A DNA stretch of 37,034 bases from assembly GCA_016193045.1 (NCBI GenBank), contig JACPSW010000065.1, positions 1-37,034 of the forward strand, given 5' to 3'. The notes beneath the pieces are model-generated. The model searched no databases and had not been told where the DNA came from. It was given only the letters and a program-made list of their open reading frames with translations. The translations under genes and the position numbers were made by a program. How positions within the stretch are numbered: position 1 is the stretch's first letter; every line of letters begins with the position of its first letter. This stretch comes from Candidatus Rokuibacteriota bacterium. GTDB taxonomy: Bacteria > Methylomirabilota > Methylomirabilia > Rokubacteriales > CSP1-6. Positions 6,746-13,872 of this stretch are shown one piece after another.

Positions 6746-7147
6746 ATGCGACAGATGACGGGCCTCAATGAGCTTCGCGAGCAGGGCAGGATGACGTGGA
6801 TCGAACAGGAGCATGGATGGGTCGCGGCGCCGGAGGAGATTGTGAAGGCACTTTCGAAGGACGGCTTCGAAGAATGCAAGCGCGAGATGACGACGAGCCG
6901 GCGTGATCGCCGGCCGGCTGGCGGCGTGTGGCAGGGAGTCGATACGCGCACGGGATCGGTGGCATCCGCGATCTGGGTAAATCGGCTGGCATGGCATCAA
7001 GCCATTGTGGCGGGCAGCGTGTGGCAAGGAGTCAACGCGCGCACGGGACCCGTTGCATCGGCGATCTGGGTGGACCGCTCGGCATGGGATGAAGCCGTCG
7101 TGTTCATCGCGATCGATGGGGAATCGCTCGGGGACTGCAGCCGGTGA
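6746..7147 (+). CDS. Hypothetical protein, family A copy 1, with internal duplication
   Basis: This 133-residue protein of unknown family starts MRQMTGLNELREQGRMTWIE. A unit of 31 residues (93 nt) beginning [GS]VWQGV[DN]-x-RTG and including SAIWV[ND]R is present twice in tandem, starting at about 6924 and 7017. The paralogue at 9034-9360 has it once. An N-terminal block WIEQEHGW[VL]AAP[ED]EI is shared. GGAG sits seven bases before the ATG. Its function is unknown. It and its paralogue bracket the XRE gene region. Confidence 0.6.
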   Translation: MRQMTGLNELREQGRMTWIEQEHGWVAAPEEIVKALSKDGFEECKREMTTSRRDRRPAGGVWQGVDTRTGSVASAIWVNRLAWHQAIVAGSVWQGVNARTGPVASAIWVDRSAWDEAVVFIAIDGESLGDCSR

Positions 7148-7271
7148 TGGTGCCAGGCGGTGGCGGGAGCCGGGGGCAGGGCACGGCCGCAAGAAGGCGA
7201 CGCGGGCGCGGACGCTAACGTGTAAAAGCCCCGACCTCATCGTAGTACGCGATGATCTACTGGGGAGGGTT

Positions 7272-7397
7272 ATGCTGAATGACGTTCTGGCTGTGGGCGT
7301 AGGGGCCGCCTTGGTCATAGTGTTTGCCACGATCTTCGGGGCGGTAGAGCTACTCTGGAGAGGGCTGCAAGCGGCTCGGCGCGTGAGTGGACTATGA
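7272..7397 (+). CDS. Small single-span membrane protein (41 aa)
   Basis: The product MLNDVLAVGVGAALVIVFAT continues with IFGAVELLWRGLQAARRVSGL. One hydrophobic helix covers about residues 5-29 and is followed by a positive tail, the usual small membrane protein layout with the tail in the cytoplasm. GGGAGG lies just ahead of the ATG. It converges on the XRE gene, 11 nt away. No family is recognised. Confidence 0.5.
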   Translation: MLNDVLAVGVGAALVIVFATIFGAVELLWRGLQAARRVSGL

Positions 7398-7408
7398 CAC
7401 GCGCGGTC

Positions 7409-8266
7409 CTACGGGGTACGAAAATGGAGAGAGTCTCTGAAGTTTTGCAACTCTCGGTAATAATAGAGAGGCGTCGGCCGTTTTCGCTTGAATCTTAGTT
7501 TCTTTAGAAACTCGATTTCCTCCTCGGTCGCATCGCCGCTGAGGGAAGTATCCCGAAGGAATTCTTTGAGCCCCGGCTCTTCGTCGAACAGTTCGTCGGG
7601 TTCCCGTTCAACAAACCCAAATTTCTTCCGAGGCCCCGTGACCAGCCTGCGGTTCAAGACAATTTCCATGTCAAACGTTGCGGGGTCGATGTCCCAGGAT
7701 TCAATCAGCGGATCCAAGAAGGCGACGCAGTGTTCCACGGACAGGTTGAAGATATCCGTATCCAGGAACTCGAGCACCATGACCCGCATCTGTTCGTAGC
7801 TTTGGTCACTGAGTCGAGCGACCGTGCGGAGCCAGTGTTCACTCTCTAATTCTTCTTTGGCAACTTTTTTGACCACGTCTAGAAGCTTCTGTGTGACGAG
7901 GTGTTCGAGTTCGCCGAAGGGCTGCTTTTCAAAAATCGCACGTATTGGTTTGGCGTTGTCAGGGTTGCATTTGCGGAGAATCAACTCTCGAACTTCTTTG
8001 AACAAGGGTGTGAGCGGATCCCCCAATCGTCTCTTCAATTCCTCCTTGCGCTGGAGGTCAGCCAGCTTGGAAAGCTGACCGCTCGGGAGCGTCAAAAATT
8101 TCTCCATCTTGTCGTAAATATCTGTCCGACTCGGGGCAGGGGGCGCTTTTTTCCGAGTCAGCAGCTGTGAAATGTAGGACTCCGTCACTTGCGCGGCAGT
8201 TGCCAGATCCCTCTGCTCAACCCCCAAGTCTTCCAGCCGCTGCCTGATCACTAAAATTACATCCAC
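7409..8266 (-). CDS. XRE-family helix-turn-helix regulator with long C-terminal domain
   Basis: The protein has 285 residues from a GTG at 8266, preceded by GGGAGGAA eight bases upstream; longer starts to 8308 lack a ribosome site. The N-terminus VDVILVIRQRLEDLGVEQRD leads into LATAAQVTESYISQLLTRKK, a clear Cro/CI-type HTH (about residues 15-50). The remaining 230 residues are acidic and Leu-rich (ELERLVTQ-like helices, FLDPLIESWDID, LYYYRELQN) without a domain I can name; they may sense a ligand or form a dimer. Its DNA is visibly less GC-rich than the neighbours, suggesting transfer. It probably controls itself and the divergent gene at 8472. Confidence 0.82.
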   Translation of the reverse strand: MDVILVIRQRLEDLGVEQRDLATAAQVTESYISQLLTRKKAPPAPSRTDIYDKMEKFLTLPSGQLSKLADLQRKEELKRRLGDPLTPLFKEVRELILRKCNPDNAKPIRAIFEKQPFGELEHLVTQKLLDVVKKVAKEELESEHWLRTVARLSDQSYEQMRVMVLEFLDTDIFNLSVEHCVAFLDPLIESWDIDPATFDMEIVLNRRLVTGPRKKFGFVEREPDELFDEEPGLKEFLRDTSLSGDATEEEIEFLKKLRFKRKRPTPLYYYRELQNFRDSLHFRTP

Positions 8267-8310
8267 CTGGAATTCCTCCCGCCTCAATAGCCCCATCTGA
8301 TTGGGCACTT

Positions 8311-8436
8311 ACCAAATGTTGGTGAAGTGTATACGATTTTTCTTGACAAGTAAAGTGAATCAACCTATGGTGGTTAACAGCATGAGCATTCCTACTCATG
8401 TCTTCAGGTTGTCTGAACTAAGTCAGGTTATCTGAA
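8311..8436. promoter_or_regulatory. Divergent regulatory region of the XRE gene
   Basis: Minus-strand promoter: TTTACT (8354-8349), 17 nt, TACACT (8331-8326), toward the XRE gene. Plus-strand promoter: TTGACA (8343-8348), 17 nt, TATGGT (8366-8371), toward the gene at 8472. Candidate operators are ACCAA-ATG-TTGGT (8311-8323), CATGAG/CTCATG (8381-8386 and 8395-8400), and direct repeats CAGGTTGTCTGAA (8405-8417) and CAGGTTATCTGAA (8424-8436) with a 19-bp period. Confidence 0.6.
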
Positions 8437-8471
8437 TATCACTCTCGTCTTAGCCACAAAAGGGGTACGAC

Positions 8472-8783
8472 ATGTTTGCTCGCACTGTTCGCATGCAGCT
8501 GAAGCCGAATAGCGTTCCGGAGTTTACCCTGACGGTTGAGAAGGAAGTCATTCCCCTCCTTCGGAAACAGCAAGGTTTCAAGGACGAAATCACGTTCGTC
8601 CCCTCGGATGGAAAGGAAGCGGTCGCAATCAGCCTGTGGGAGCAGAAAGAGAACGCGGAAGCTTATAGCCGCGGGGCCTATCCAGAAGTGCTGAAGGCCA
8701 TGGCGAAAGTGGTTGAGGGAACTCCTCAGGTTCACACCTCTGAGGTTTCCAACTCGACCTGGCACAAGATCGCCGCTCGGTAA
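8472..8783 (+). CDS. Dimeric alpha/beta barrel (ABM-like) protein
   Basis: This 103-residue protein is organised as a single ferredoxin-like ABM fold: strand MFARTVRMQL, helix SVPEFTLTVEKEVIPLLRKQ, strand GFKDEITFVP, strand EAVAISLWEQ, helix NAEAYSRGAYPEVLKAMAKV, strand PQVHTSEVSNSTW. Relatives include antibiotic biosynthesis monooxygenase-type and heme-degrading-like proteins, but the substrate cannot be assigned. It is transcribed divergently from the XRE gene and is its most likely target. Confidence 0.7.
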   Translation: MFARTVRMQLKPNSVPEFTLTVEKEVIPLLRKQQGFKDEITFVPSDGKEAVAISLWEQKENAEAYSRGAYPEVLKAMAKVVEGTPQVHTSEVSNSTWHKIAAR

Positions 8784-8807
8784 GCCGTCTGAAGGTGATA
8801 GGTCTTT

Positions 8808-8835
8808 GATGGGGGCGGACTTGTCCGCCCCCATC
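8808..8835. terminator. Perfect 13-bp hairpin, likely terminator
   Basis: GATGGGGGCGGAC (8808-8820), TT, GTCCGCCCCCATC (8823-8835). The stem is perfect and sits 25 nt after the stop of the ABM-like gene. There is no strong T-run on either side, so termination would rely on stem strength. Confidence 0.6.
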
Positions 8836-9033
8836 ATCGCTTGCACGCTAGTTTCAGGATGAGCTTCAGCGTCTAGGCAGTCAAACCGAACCTGTGAACT
8901 TTGAGGAGTATTGGACGCTTGACCGTCCGATCGGGCCCAACTCCCTGGAGACTCAGCGCGATCCAGCAAGAAGCGGAGCTTTCCAGACGATCGGAACCGA
9001 GACAAGTTTTTTCACCAGGATCGGGGGAACAAG

Positions 9034-9360
9034 GTGCCACGGATGAAAGGCCTGAATGAACTTCTCGAGCAGGGCAGGATGACGTGGATCGAACAAGAGC
9101 ACGGATGGCTCGCGGCGCCGGATGAGATTTTTAATGCCCTCTCGAATGATGGATTCGAAGAGTGCAAGCGCGAGATGACGACGAGCCGACGTGATCGCCG
9201 GCCGGCGGGCGGCGTGTGGCAAGGCGTCAATACGCGCACGAGATCCGAGGCCTCGGCGATCTGGGTGAATCGCCCGGCGTGGCCTCAAGCCATCGTGTTC
9301 ATCGATATCGATGGGGAGTCACTTGCGGGAGCCATGTCAGGGGCTGCTCTCTCATCATAG
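9034..9360 (+). CDS. Hypothetical protein, family A copy 2
   Basis: This 108-residue paralogue of the gene at 6746 begins MPRMKGLNELLEQGRMTWIE (GTG start; an inner ATG at 9043 is possible). The two share the N-terminal block, the RREMTTSRRDRRPAGGVWQGV-like segment and the DGESL end. This copy has one, not two, of the 31-residue units. Even the 30 bp upstream are alike (CAAGTTT-[CT]-TTCACC), so a DNA segment of about 350 bp was duplicated. Its function is unknown. Confidence 0.6.
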   Translation: MPRMKGLNELLEQGRMTWIEQEHGWLAAPDEIFNALSNDGFEECKREMTTSRRDRRPAGGVWQGVNTRTRSEASAIWVNRPAWPQAIVFIDIDGESLAGAMSGAALSS

Positions 9361-9368
9361 GAGATCAC

Positions 9369-9599
9369 GTGAGACGAGGTCGCGGGCGGGAGTTCAGGTG
9401 CGAGGTGGTATCCGAAACGGTGCTGATCCGTCTCCGTCGAGCAAACGGTTTCGGACGGCCGCATGGCTATTTCATTCAGTGTAACCAAACCGACTGTCAG
9501 TACGTTGACGAGAACAAGCCCCCCTGCCCGCTGCACGTCGGCATGTTCGCCGAGGAGATCAGGGTCGCGGAGGAAGCGCGAGGCCGCCGGGACGAGTAG
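9369..9599 (+). CDS. Small Cys-rich protein, family B copy 1 (putative zinc binding)
   Basis: This 76-residue protein starts at GTG behind AGGAGA. It is nearly identical to the gene at 17314-17544. Conserved residues are one early Cys (REFRCEVV) and a cluster C-x4-C-x9-C-x2-H (QCNQTDCQYVDENKPPCPLH), which could bind one metal ion. N-terminal beta strands and a C-terminal helix EEIRVAEEARGRR surround it. The family is not recognised. It lies between family A copy 2 and a broken binding-protein gene. Confidence 0.62.
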   Translation: MRRGRGREFRCEVVSETVLIRLRRANGFGRPHGYFIQCNQTDCQYVDENKPPCPLHVGMFAEEIRVAEEARGRRDE

Positions 9600-9645
9600 G
9601 AGATTCGCAGGCTCATTCCAGCTCTGCGGCCTCGGAGGAAGCAGC

Positions 9646-10629
9646 GTGAGACTCAGGAGCGTCGGGCTCATTGTCACCCTCGCCCTTAACATCCTCCAAG
9701 CGCCGCTCGCCGCCGACGCGCAGCAGGCGGGGAGGGTCCCCCGGATAGGCTACTTACGGGCCGAGGCACCTCCAGCGGCCGATGTCGAGGCTTTCCGCCA
9801 TGGCCTTCGCGAGCACGGCTACGTGGAGGGGAAGAACATCATCCTTGAGTACCGATGGGCGGATGGAAACGAGGAGAAGCTTCGTTCCCTCGTGGCTGAG
9901 CTGATCCGTCTCAAGGTTGACCTCATCGTGACATCCGCTCCGGCCGCGACCCGTGCCGCTAAGGAGGCCACCACGACGATTCCCATCGTGATGGTACTGG
10001 TCGCTGATCCTGTTGCCTTCGGATTCGTCGCCAGCCTCGCGCGTCCAGGTGGGAACGTCACGGGGTTCGCCTTCCTGTTGCCGGAGCTGAGTGGGAAACG
10101 GCTGGAACTGCTCAAGGACGCCATCCCCGGGCTCTCCCGTGTGGCGGTGCTGTGGAACGCTGCCAATCCATTTAAGGCGTTCGACTTGAAGGAAGTGCAG
10201 ACAGTGGCCGACGCGCTGAGACTGGCGGTACAAACGTTCCCAGTGCGGGGGCCGAACGACTTTGACGGCGCATTCGAAGCCGCTACCAAGAGTCGCGCGA
10301 ATGGCCTCATCACACTGGAGGACCCCTTCACCATAGCTCATCGAACATAGCTCGCAAATCTTGCGCTCAGGCATAGGCTGCCGGCGGTGTACGGAGTGAG
10401 GCCGTTTGTGGAGGCCGGCGGCCTGATGTCCTACGGGCCGGATCGTGTCGATCAGAACCGACGCGCCGCAACCTATGTGGACAAGATCCTCAAAGGCGCC
10501 AAGCCCGCCGATCTTCCCGTCGAGCAGCCCACCAAGTTCGAGCTGGTGATCAATATGAAGACCGCCAAGGCCCTCGGCCTGACGATCCCGCCCTCCGTGC
10601 TGATCCGGGCGGATGAAGTGATCCAGTAG
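9646..10629 (+). pseudogene. PF04392 binding-protein gene, copy 3, interrupted by a TAG codon
   Basis: The frame starts at GTG behind GGAGGAAG and reads VRLRSVGLIVTLALNILQAP, then the usual family blocks. A TAG at 10348-10350 stops it after IAHRT; the same frame continues with [15 protein letters not shown] and GGLMSYGPD to [16 protein letters not shown] at 10629. The frame is otherwise intact, so a single substitution, or a sequencing error, separates it from a 327-residue protein. The standard upstream promoter is missing; only the last 20 bp of the leader remain, joined to the family B gene. Confidence 0.85.
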
Positions 10630-10636
10630 GTCTTCC

Positions 10637-10681
10637 TTATAGCTTGACGAGCCCGAGACTCAGCATAAGGGCTCGGCTCAT
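10637..10681 (-). pseudogene. 3'-end stub of a MazF-type toxin gene
   Basis: Fourteen codons MSRALMLSLGLVKL plus TAA match the C-terminus of the toxin at 4380-4751 (DRALILSLGLVEL). It converges on the 3' end of binding-protein copy 3, as the intact toxin converges on the binding-protein tail at 4291-4353. It is the trace of a lost toxin-antitoxin cassette. Confidence 0.7.
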
Positions 10682-10691
10682 CTGCCCAGCA
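10682..10691 (+). repeat. Possible tRNA-Phe 3' scar 4
   Basis: CTGCCCAGCA differs from the tRNA-Phe end CTGCCCACCA at one base. It is followed by GTTTTTTCCC and the GCGTTCTTGACGGACACC promoter segment exactly as after scar 2. Ten bases alone prove little; the shared context is the evidence. Confidence 0.55.
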
Positions 10692-10707
10692 GTTTTTTCC
10701 CGCGTTC

Positions 10708-10736
10708 TTGACGGACACCTCGCACACGCCTACACT
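10708..10736 (+). promoter_or_regulatory. Sigma70-type promoter of binding-protein gene 4
   Basis: TTGACG (10708-10713), 17 nt, TACACT (10731-10736), followed by the conserved leader to 10783. This is the third copy of the promoter seen at 209 and 2231. Confidence 0.75.
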
Positions 10737-10783
10737 CCGGCCAAGCCGCACACCCTGACCGATGCGGCTTCGGAGGCAGTCCC

Positions 10784-11770
10784 ATGAGGCTCAGGAGCAT
10801 CAGGCTCATCGTCACCCTCACCCTTGGCATCCTCGTAGCGCCCCTCGCCGCCGGGGCGCAGCCGGCAGGAAAGGTCTACCGCATCGGTTTTCTATGGGAC
10901 AGTCCGGCTGCGTTTCCGGATGCCATCGAAGCCTTCCGCCAAGGGCTTCGCGATCTGGGCTACGTGGAGGGTCGGAACATCGTCATCGAGTTCAGGTGGG
11001 CGGAGGGGAAGCCCGAACGGATGCGCGAACTTGCGGAGGAACTGGTCCGGCTCAAGGTCGATGTCATCATGGCGCCGAGTTCCATCTACACTGCGGCGGT
11101 CAAGCGAGCCACCGCGACGATTCCCATCATCTTCATGAGCCACGCGGACCCGCTCCGCACCGGCCACGTGGCCAGCCTCGCGCGGCCGGGGGCCAACATC
11201 ACCGGGCTCTCCATCATGATGACCGAGACAAACGTCAAAGGCCTGGAGCTGTTCAAGGAGGCGGTTCCCGGGCTCTCGCGCGTTGCGGTCATCTGGGACC
11301 CGGCCACGCCATCGCACGGACCGGGCTTGAAGGCCGTCGAGGTCGCAGGCCCTCGACTGGGGCTCCGGATTCAGCCGGTCGCCGTGCGCAGCGCCACGGA
11401 GTACGACGGCGCCTTTGCGGCCATGGTGCGAGAGCGCGCCCATGGGGTTCTGGTCCTTTCAACCCCCCTGTTCATCGCCGGGGCCAAGCGGCTCGCGGAA
11501 CTCGCGTTGACGCACAAACTGCCTTCGCTGTTTGGGCCGAAACATCACGTGGAGGCCGGGGGTCTCATGAGCTACTCGCCCGACCGCCCGGATCTCTATC
11601 GCCGCGGTGCCATCTATGTGGACAAGATCCTGAAGGGCGCGAAGCCCGCCAATCTCCCTGTCGAGCAGCCGACGAAGTTCGAGCTGGTCATCAACCTCAA
11701 GACCGCGAAAGCGCTGGGCCTCACGATCCCGCCGTCGGTCCTCTTCCGGGCGGACAGGGTCATCGAATGA
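10784..11770 (+). CDS. ABC transporter substrate-binding protein (PF04392 type), copy 4
   Basis: This 328-residue secreted binding protein has a signal peptide ending AAGA before QPAGKVYRIGF. All family blocks are present: [80 protein letters not shown]. Its stop overlaps the ATG of copy 5 (ATGA), so the two are co-translated from the promoter at 10708. The ligand is unknown and there are no permease genes here. Confidence 0.93.
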   Translation: MRLRSIRLIVTLTLGILVAPLAAGAQPAGKVYRIGFLWDSPAAFPDAIEAFRQGLRDLGYVEGRNIVIEFRWAEGKPERMRELAEELVRLKVDVIMAPSSIYTAAVKRATATIPIIFMSHADPLRTGHVASLARPGANITGLSIMMTETNVKGLELFKEAVPGLSRVAVIWDPATPSHGPGLKAVEVAGPRLGLRIQPVAVRSATEYDGAFAAMVRERAHGVLVLSTPLFIAGAKRLAELALTHKLPSLFGPKHHVEAGGLMSYSPDRPDLYRRGAIYVDKILKGAKPANLPVEQPTKFELVINLKTAKALGLTIPPSVLFRADRVIE

Positions 11771-12750
11771 TCGACCGGCGCGAGTTCGTCACCGGCCTCG
11801 TCGCCGGCGTGCTCCTCGCATCGCGCCCGGCCGACGCGCAGAGAGCCAGGAGCATGCACCGCATTGGATGGTTGTCACCCGCCTCGGCCGCCGACGGTCT
11901 CACCAGCCTTGAGGCCCTCCGGACTGGATTGCGCGAGCTCGGGTACATCGAAGGCCAGAACGTCACCATCGAGGCCCGCTGGGCCGATGGGCGCAGCGAG
12001 CGCCTTCCCCACCTCGCCGCGGACCTGGTGGGTCTGGGCGTGGACGTCCTCTGCACGGTGGGCTCGCAGGCTTCCGGGGCGGCCAAGCAAGCGACGTCCT
12101 CGATCCCGATCGTGTTCGCGAACGTCGCATTCCCCGATCAATCGGGCCTCGTCGCGAGCTACCCGCGGCCCGGCGGCAACATGACGGGGGTCGCGTTCAT
12201 CGGCCCTGAATACGGGAAGCGGTTGGAACTGCTCCGGGAGGCCTCTGCCACGCTCTCGCGCGTGGCGCTGATCTACAACCCCGACAACCCGGGGAGCGTC
12301 CTGGCTCTCCAAGAGACGCAACGGTGGACAACCGCCCTGGGGGTCAGGCTCGAACCTCACGGGTTCCGGGGTCCGCACGATTTGGAGGACGTCTTCAGGG
12401 CGATCGCCGGGAAGCGGCCGGATGCGCTCATGACGACCGCCGACCCCCTCATCGCCTCCCATCGCGCACGTATCGTCGGCTTCGCGGCCAAACACCGCCT
12501 GCTCTCGATGTACCCGACCAGGGAGTTTGTCGCCGCCGGGGGCCTCATGTTCTATGGCGGCAGCATCCCCGAGATGTACCGGCGCGCCGCCGTGTACGTG
12601 GATAAAATCCTCAAAGGAGCCAAGCCTGGCGATCTCCCCGTCGAGCAACCGATCAAGTTCGACATGGTCATCAATCTGAAGACGGCGAAGGCCCTCGGCC
12701 TCACGATCCCGCAGTCGCTGCTGCTGCGGGCGGATGAGGTCCTTCAGTAG
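11767..12750 (+). CDS. ABC transporter substrate-binding protein (PF04392 type), copy 5
   Basis: This 327-residue member starts at the ATG that overlaps the stop of copy 4. It differs from the others at the N-terminus: MIDRREFVTGLVAGVLLASR carries a twin-arginine-like RREF motif, so export may use Tat instead of Sec. Family blocks include [56 protein letters not shown] and LTIPQSLLLRADEVLQ. It is the more divergent half of a two-gene operon; paired binding proteins could serve related ligands. Confidence 0.92.
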   Translation: MIDRREFVTGLVAGVLLASRPADAQRARSMHRIGWLSPASAADGLTSLEALRTGLRELGYIEGQNVTIEARWADGRSERLPHLAADLVGLGVDVLCTVGSQASGAAKQATSSIPIVFANVAFPDQSGLVASYPRPGGNMTGVAFIGPEYGKRLELLREASATLSRVALIYNPDNPGSVLALQETQRWTTALGVRLEPHGFRGPHDLEDVFRAIAGKRPDALMTTADPLIASHRARIVGFAAKHRLLSMYPTREFVAAGGLMFYGGSIPEMYRRAAVYVDKILKGAKPGDLPVEQPIKFDMVINLKTAKALGLTIPQSLLLRADEVLQ

Positions 12751-12919
12751 GAAGTTGTCCGCCGGCGACTGCTCAGGTTCGTGCCACCTCCATCCCTCCA
12801 GCGCCAATCGTTCCGCCTAAGCAGCTGTTTTTGCGAGGATACTCGTTGGCATCGGCGTTGCTCGCCCTCGGAGGGCAAGAGTCATCAGCGCCCGCGCCTG
12901 GCGCGATCGGGAGGGGCAG

Positions 12920-13848
12920 ATGCCATTGGGGAATCTTCGGTGGCTGGTCATTCCAACGGTCACCACTCTCCTCCTCGGCCAGCTTGGTTGCGCCTCCCGT
13001 CCGATCCGGGTGCCGCCTCCCTCCGATCAGCCCGCGTCGGAGCTGGGCACCGTCGGCGTTGCGTCGGCGCGGTTCGTCCCCAAAGCGAACTACTGGACGC
13101 CCCCAGGCATCGGTCGAGGGGCGGTGAAGGGCCTCGTCAGAGGGGCGGAGATCGGGGCCAAGGTGGGCTTTTGGCCAGGGGCCGTGGCGGGCGGGCTCGT
13201 GGGAGCCGCCGGGCGTGAGCCAGGGATCTTACTCGGAGCAATCGTCGTCGGTAGTGCTACTGCCGCGGCCTCTGCCATCGTCGCCGCCCCCGTTGGTGCG
13301 ACCGTCGGCGCGGTCAGGGCGGCCGTCCAAGCGCCTCCCCGTGCGGCCGTCAAGAAGGCCGAGGCGGAACTTGCGACCGTCCTGGCCGACCTCAAGGTCC
13401 AGGAAGCGATGGGGGACCACGTCACCCAACTGGTTCGGGAACAAACCCCGCAGGTTGCCCTGATTACAGACCGCGGCCCGACGGCCCAGGACACGGAGGC
13501 CGGCTACGGTTCGCTGGCAGGCGAAGGGATAGACACGGTCATCGAACTGGCCGTGTCGGCAATCCAGTTGAGCGGTCCATGGGCGTCGATTCCCGTGGAA
13601 CCCTCTTGATGACCGTGCGCGCGCGGGTGATCCGGGTCGCGGATGGAACGGGACTCTATGCACGGGACTTCGACTACGCGGGTGGAGCCGACCCTTTCAT
13701 GGATTTGGCCGGCAACGCCCAGCGGTTGCGCGAAGAACTGCAGCGCGCCTACCAGAGTCTCGCCAGGGAGATCGTCGGCAAGCTGTTTGCCCGATTCACG
13801 CCGGGGCGCGAAGAATCTCCGCCGGTTCACGATGAGGAGCGACAGTAA
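12920..13848 (+). pseudogene. Lipoprotein gene with probable frameshift
   Basis: The first frame (12920-13609) encodes a lipoprotein signal with lipobox LGC (GQLGCASRP) and a glycine/alanine-rich middle (VGAAGREPGILLGAIVVG) that may sit in or on the membrane. From about 13575 the sensible protein continues in another frame: GVDSRGTLLMTVRARVIRVADGTGLYARDFDY to QSLAREIVGKLF, ending at 13848. The join near SGPW/MGVDS suggests a one-base indel. The first frame alone would end in IPVEPS. This is either a real mutation or a sequencing error. The function is unknown. Confidence 0.65.
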
Positions 13849-13872
13849 CCCGCCCGGAGCGGCAAGGCATGC

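Noticed and set aside
10348..10350. TAG read as pyrrolysine.
   Set aside because: The binding-protein family has no conserved pyrrolysine and nothing in the window suggests a Pyl system; a nonsense mutation is simpler.
10762..12750. A single open frame of 662 codons that seems to fuse two proteins.
   Set aside because: Its first half is a +1-frame shadow of binding-protein copy 4; only the part from 11767, with signal peptide and family blocks, is real.
13607..13609. TGA of the lipoprotein frame as selenocysteine.
   Set aside because: A second in-frame TGA follows within 20 nt and no Cys-type motif is nearby; the frameshift explains it better.
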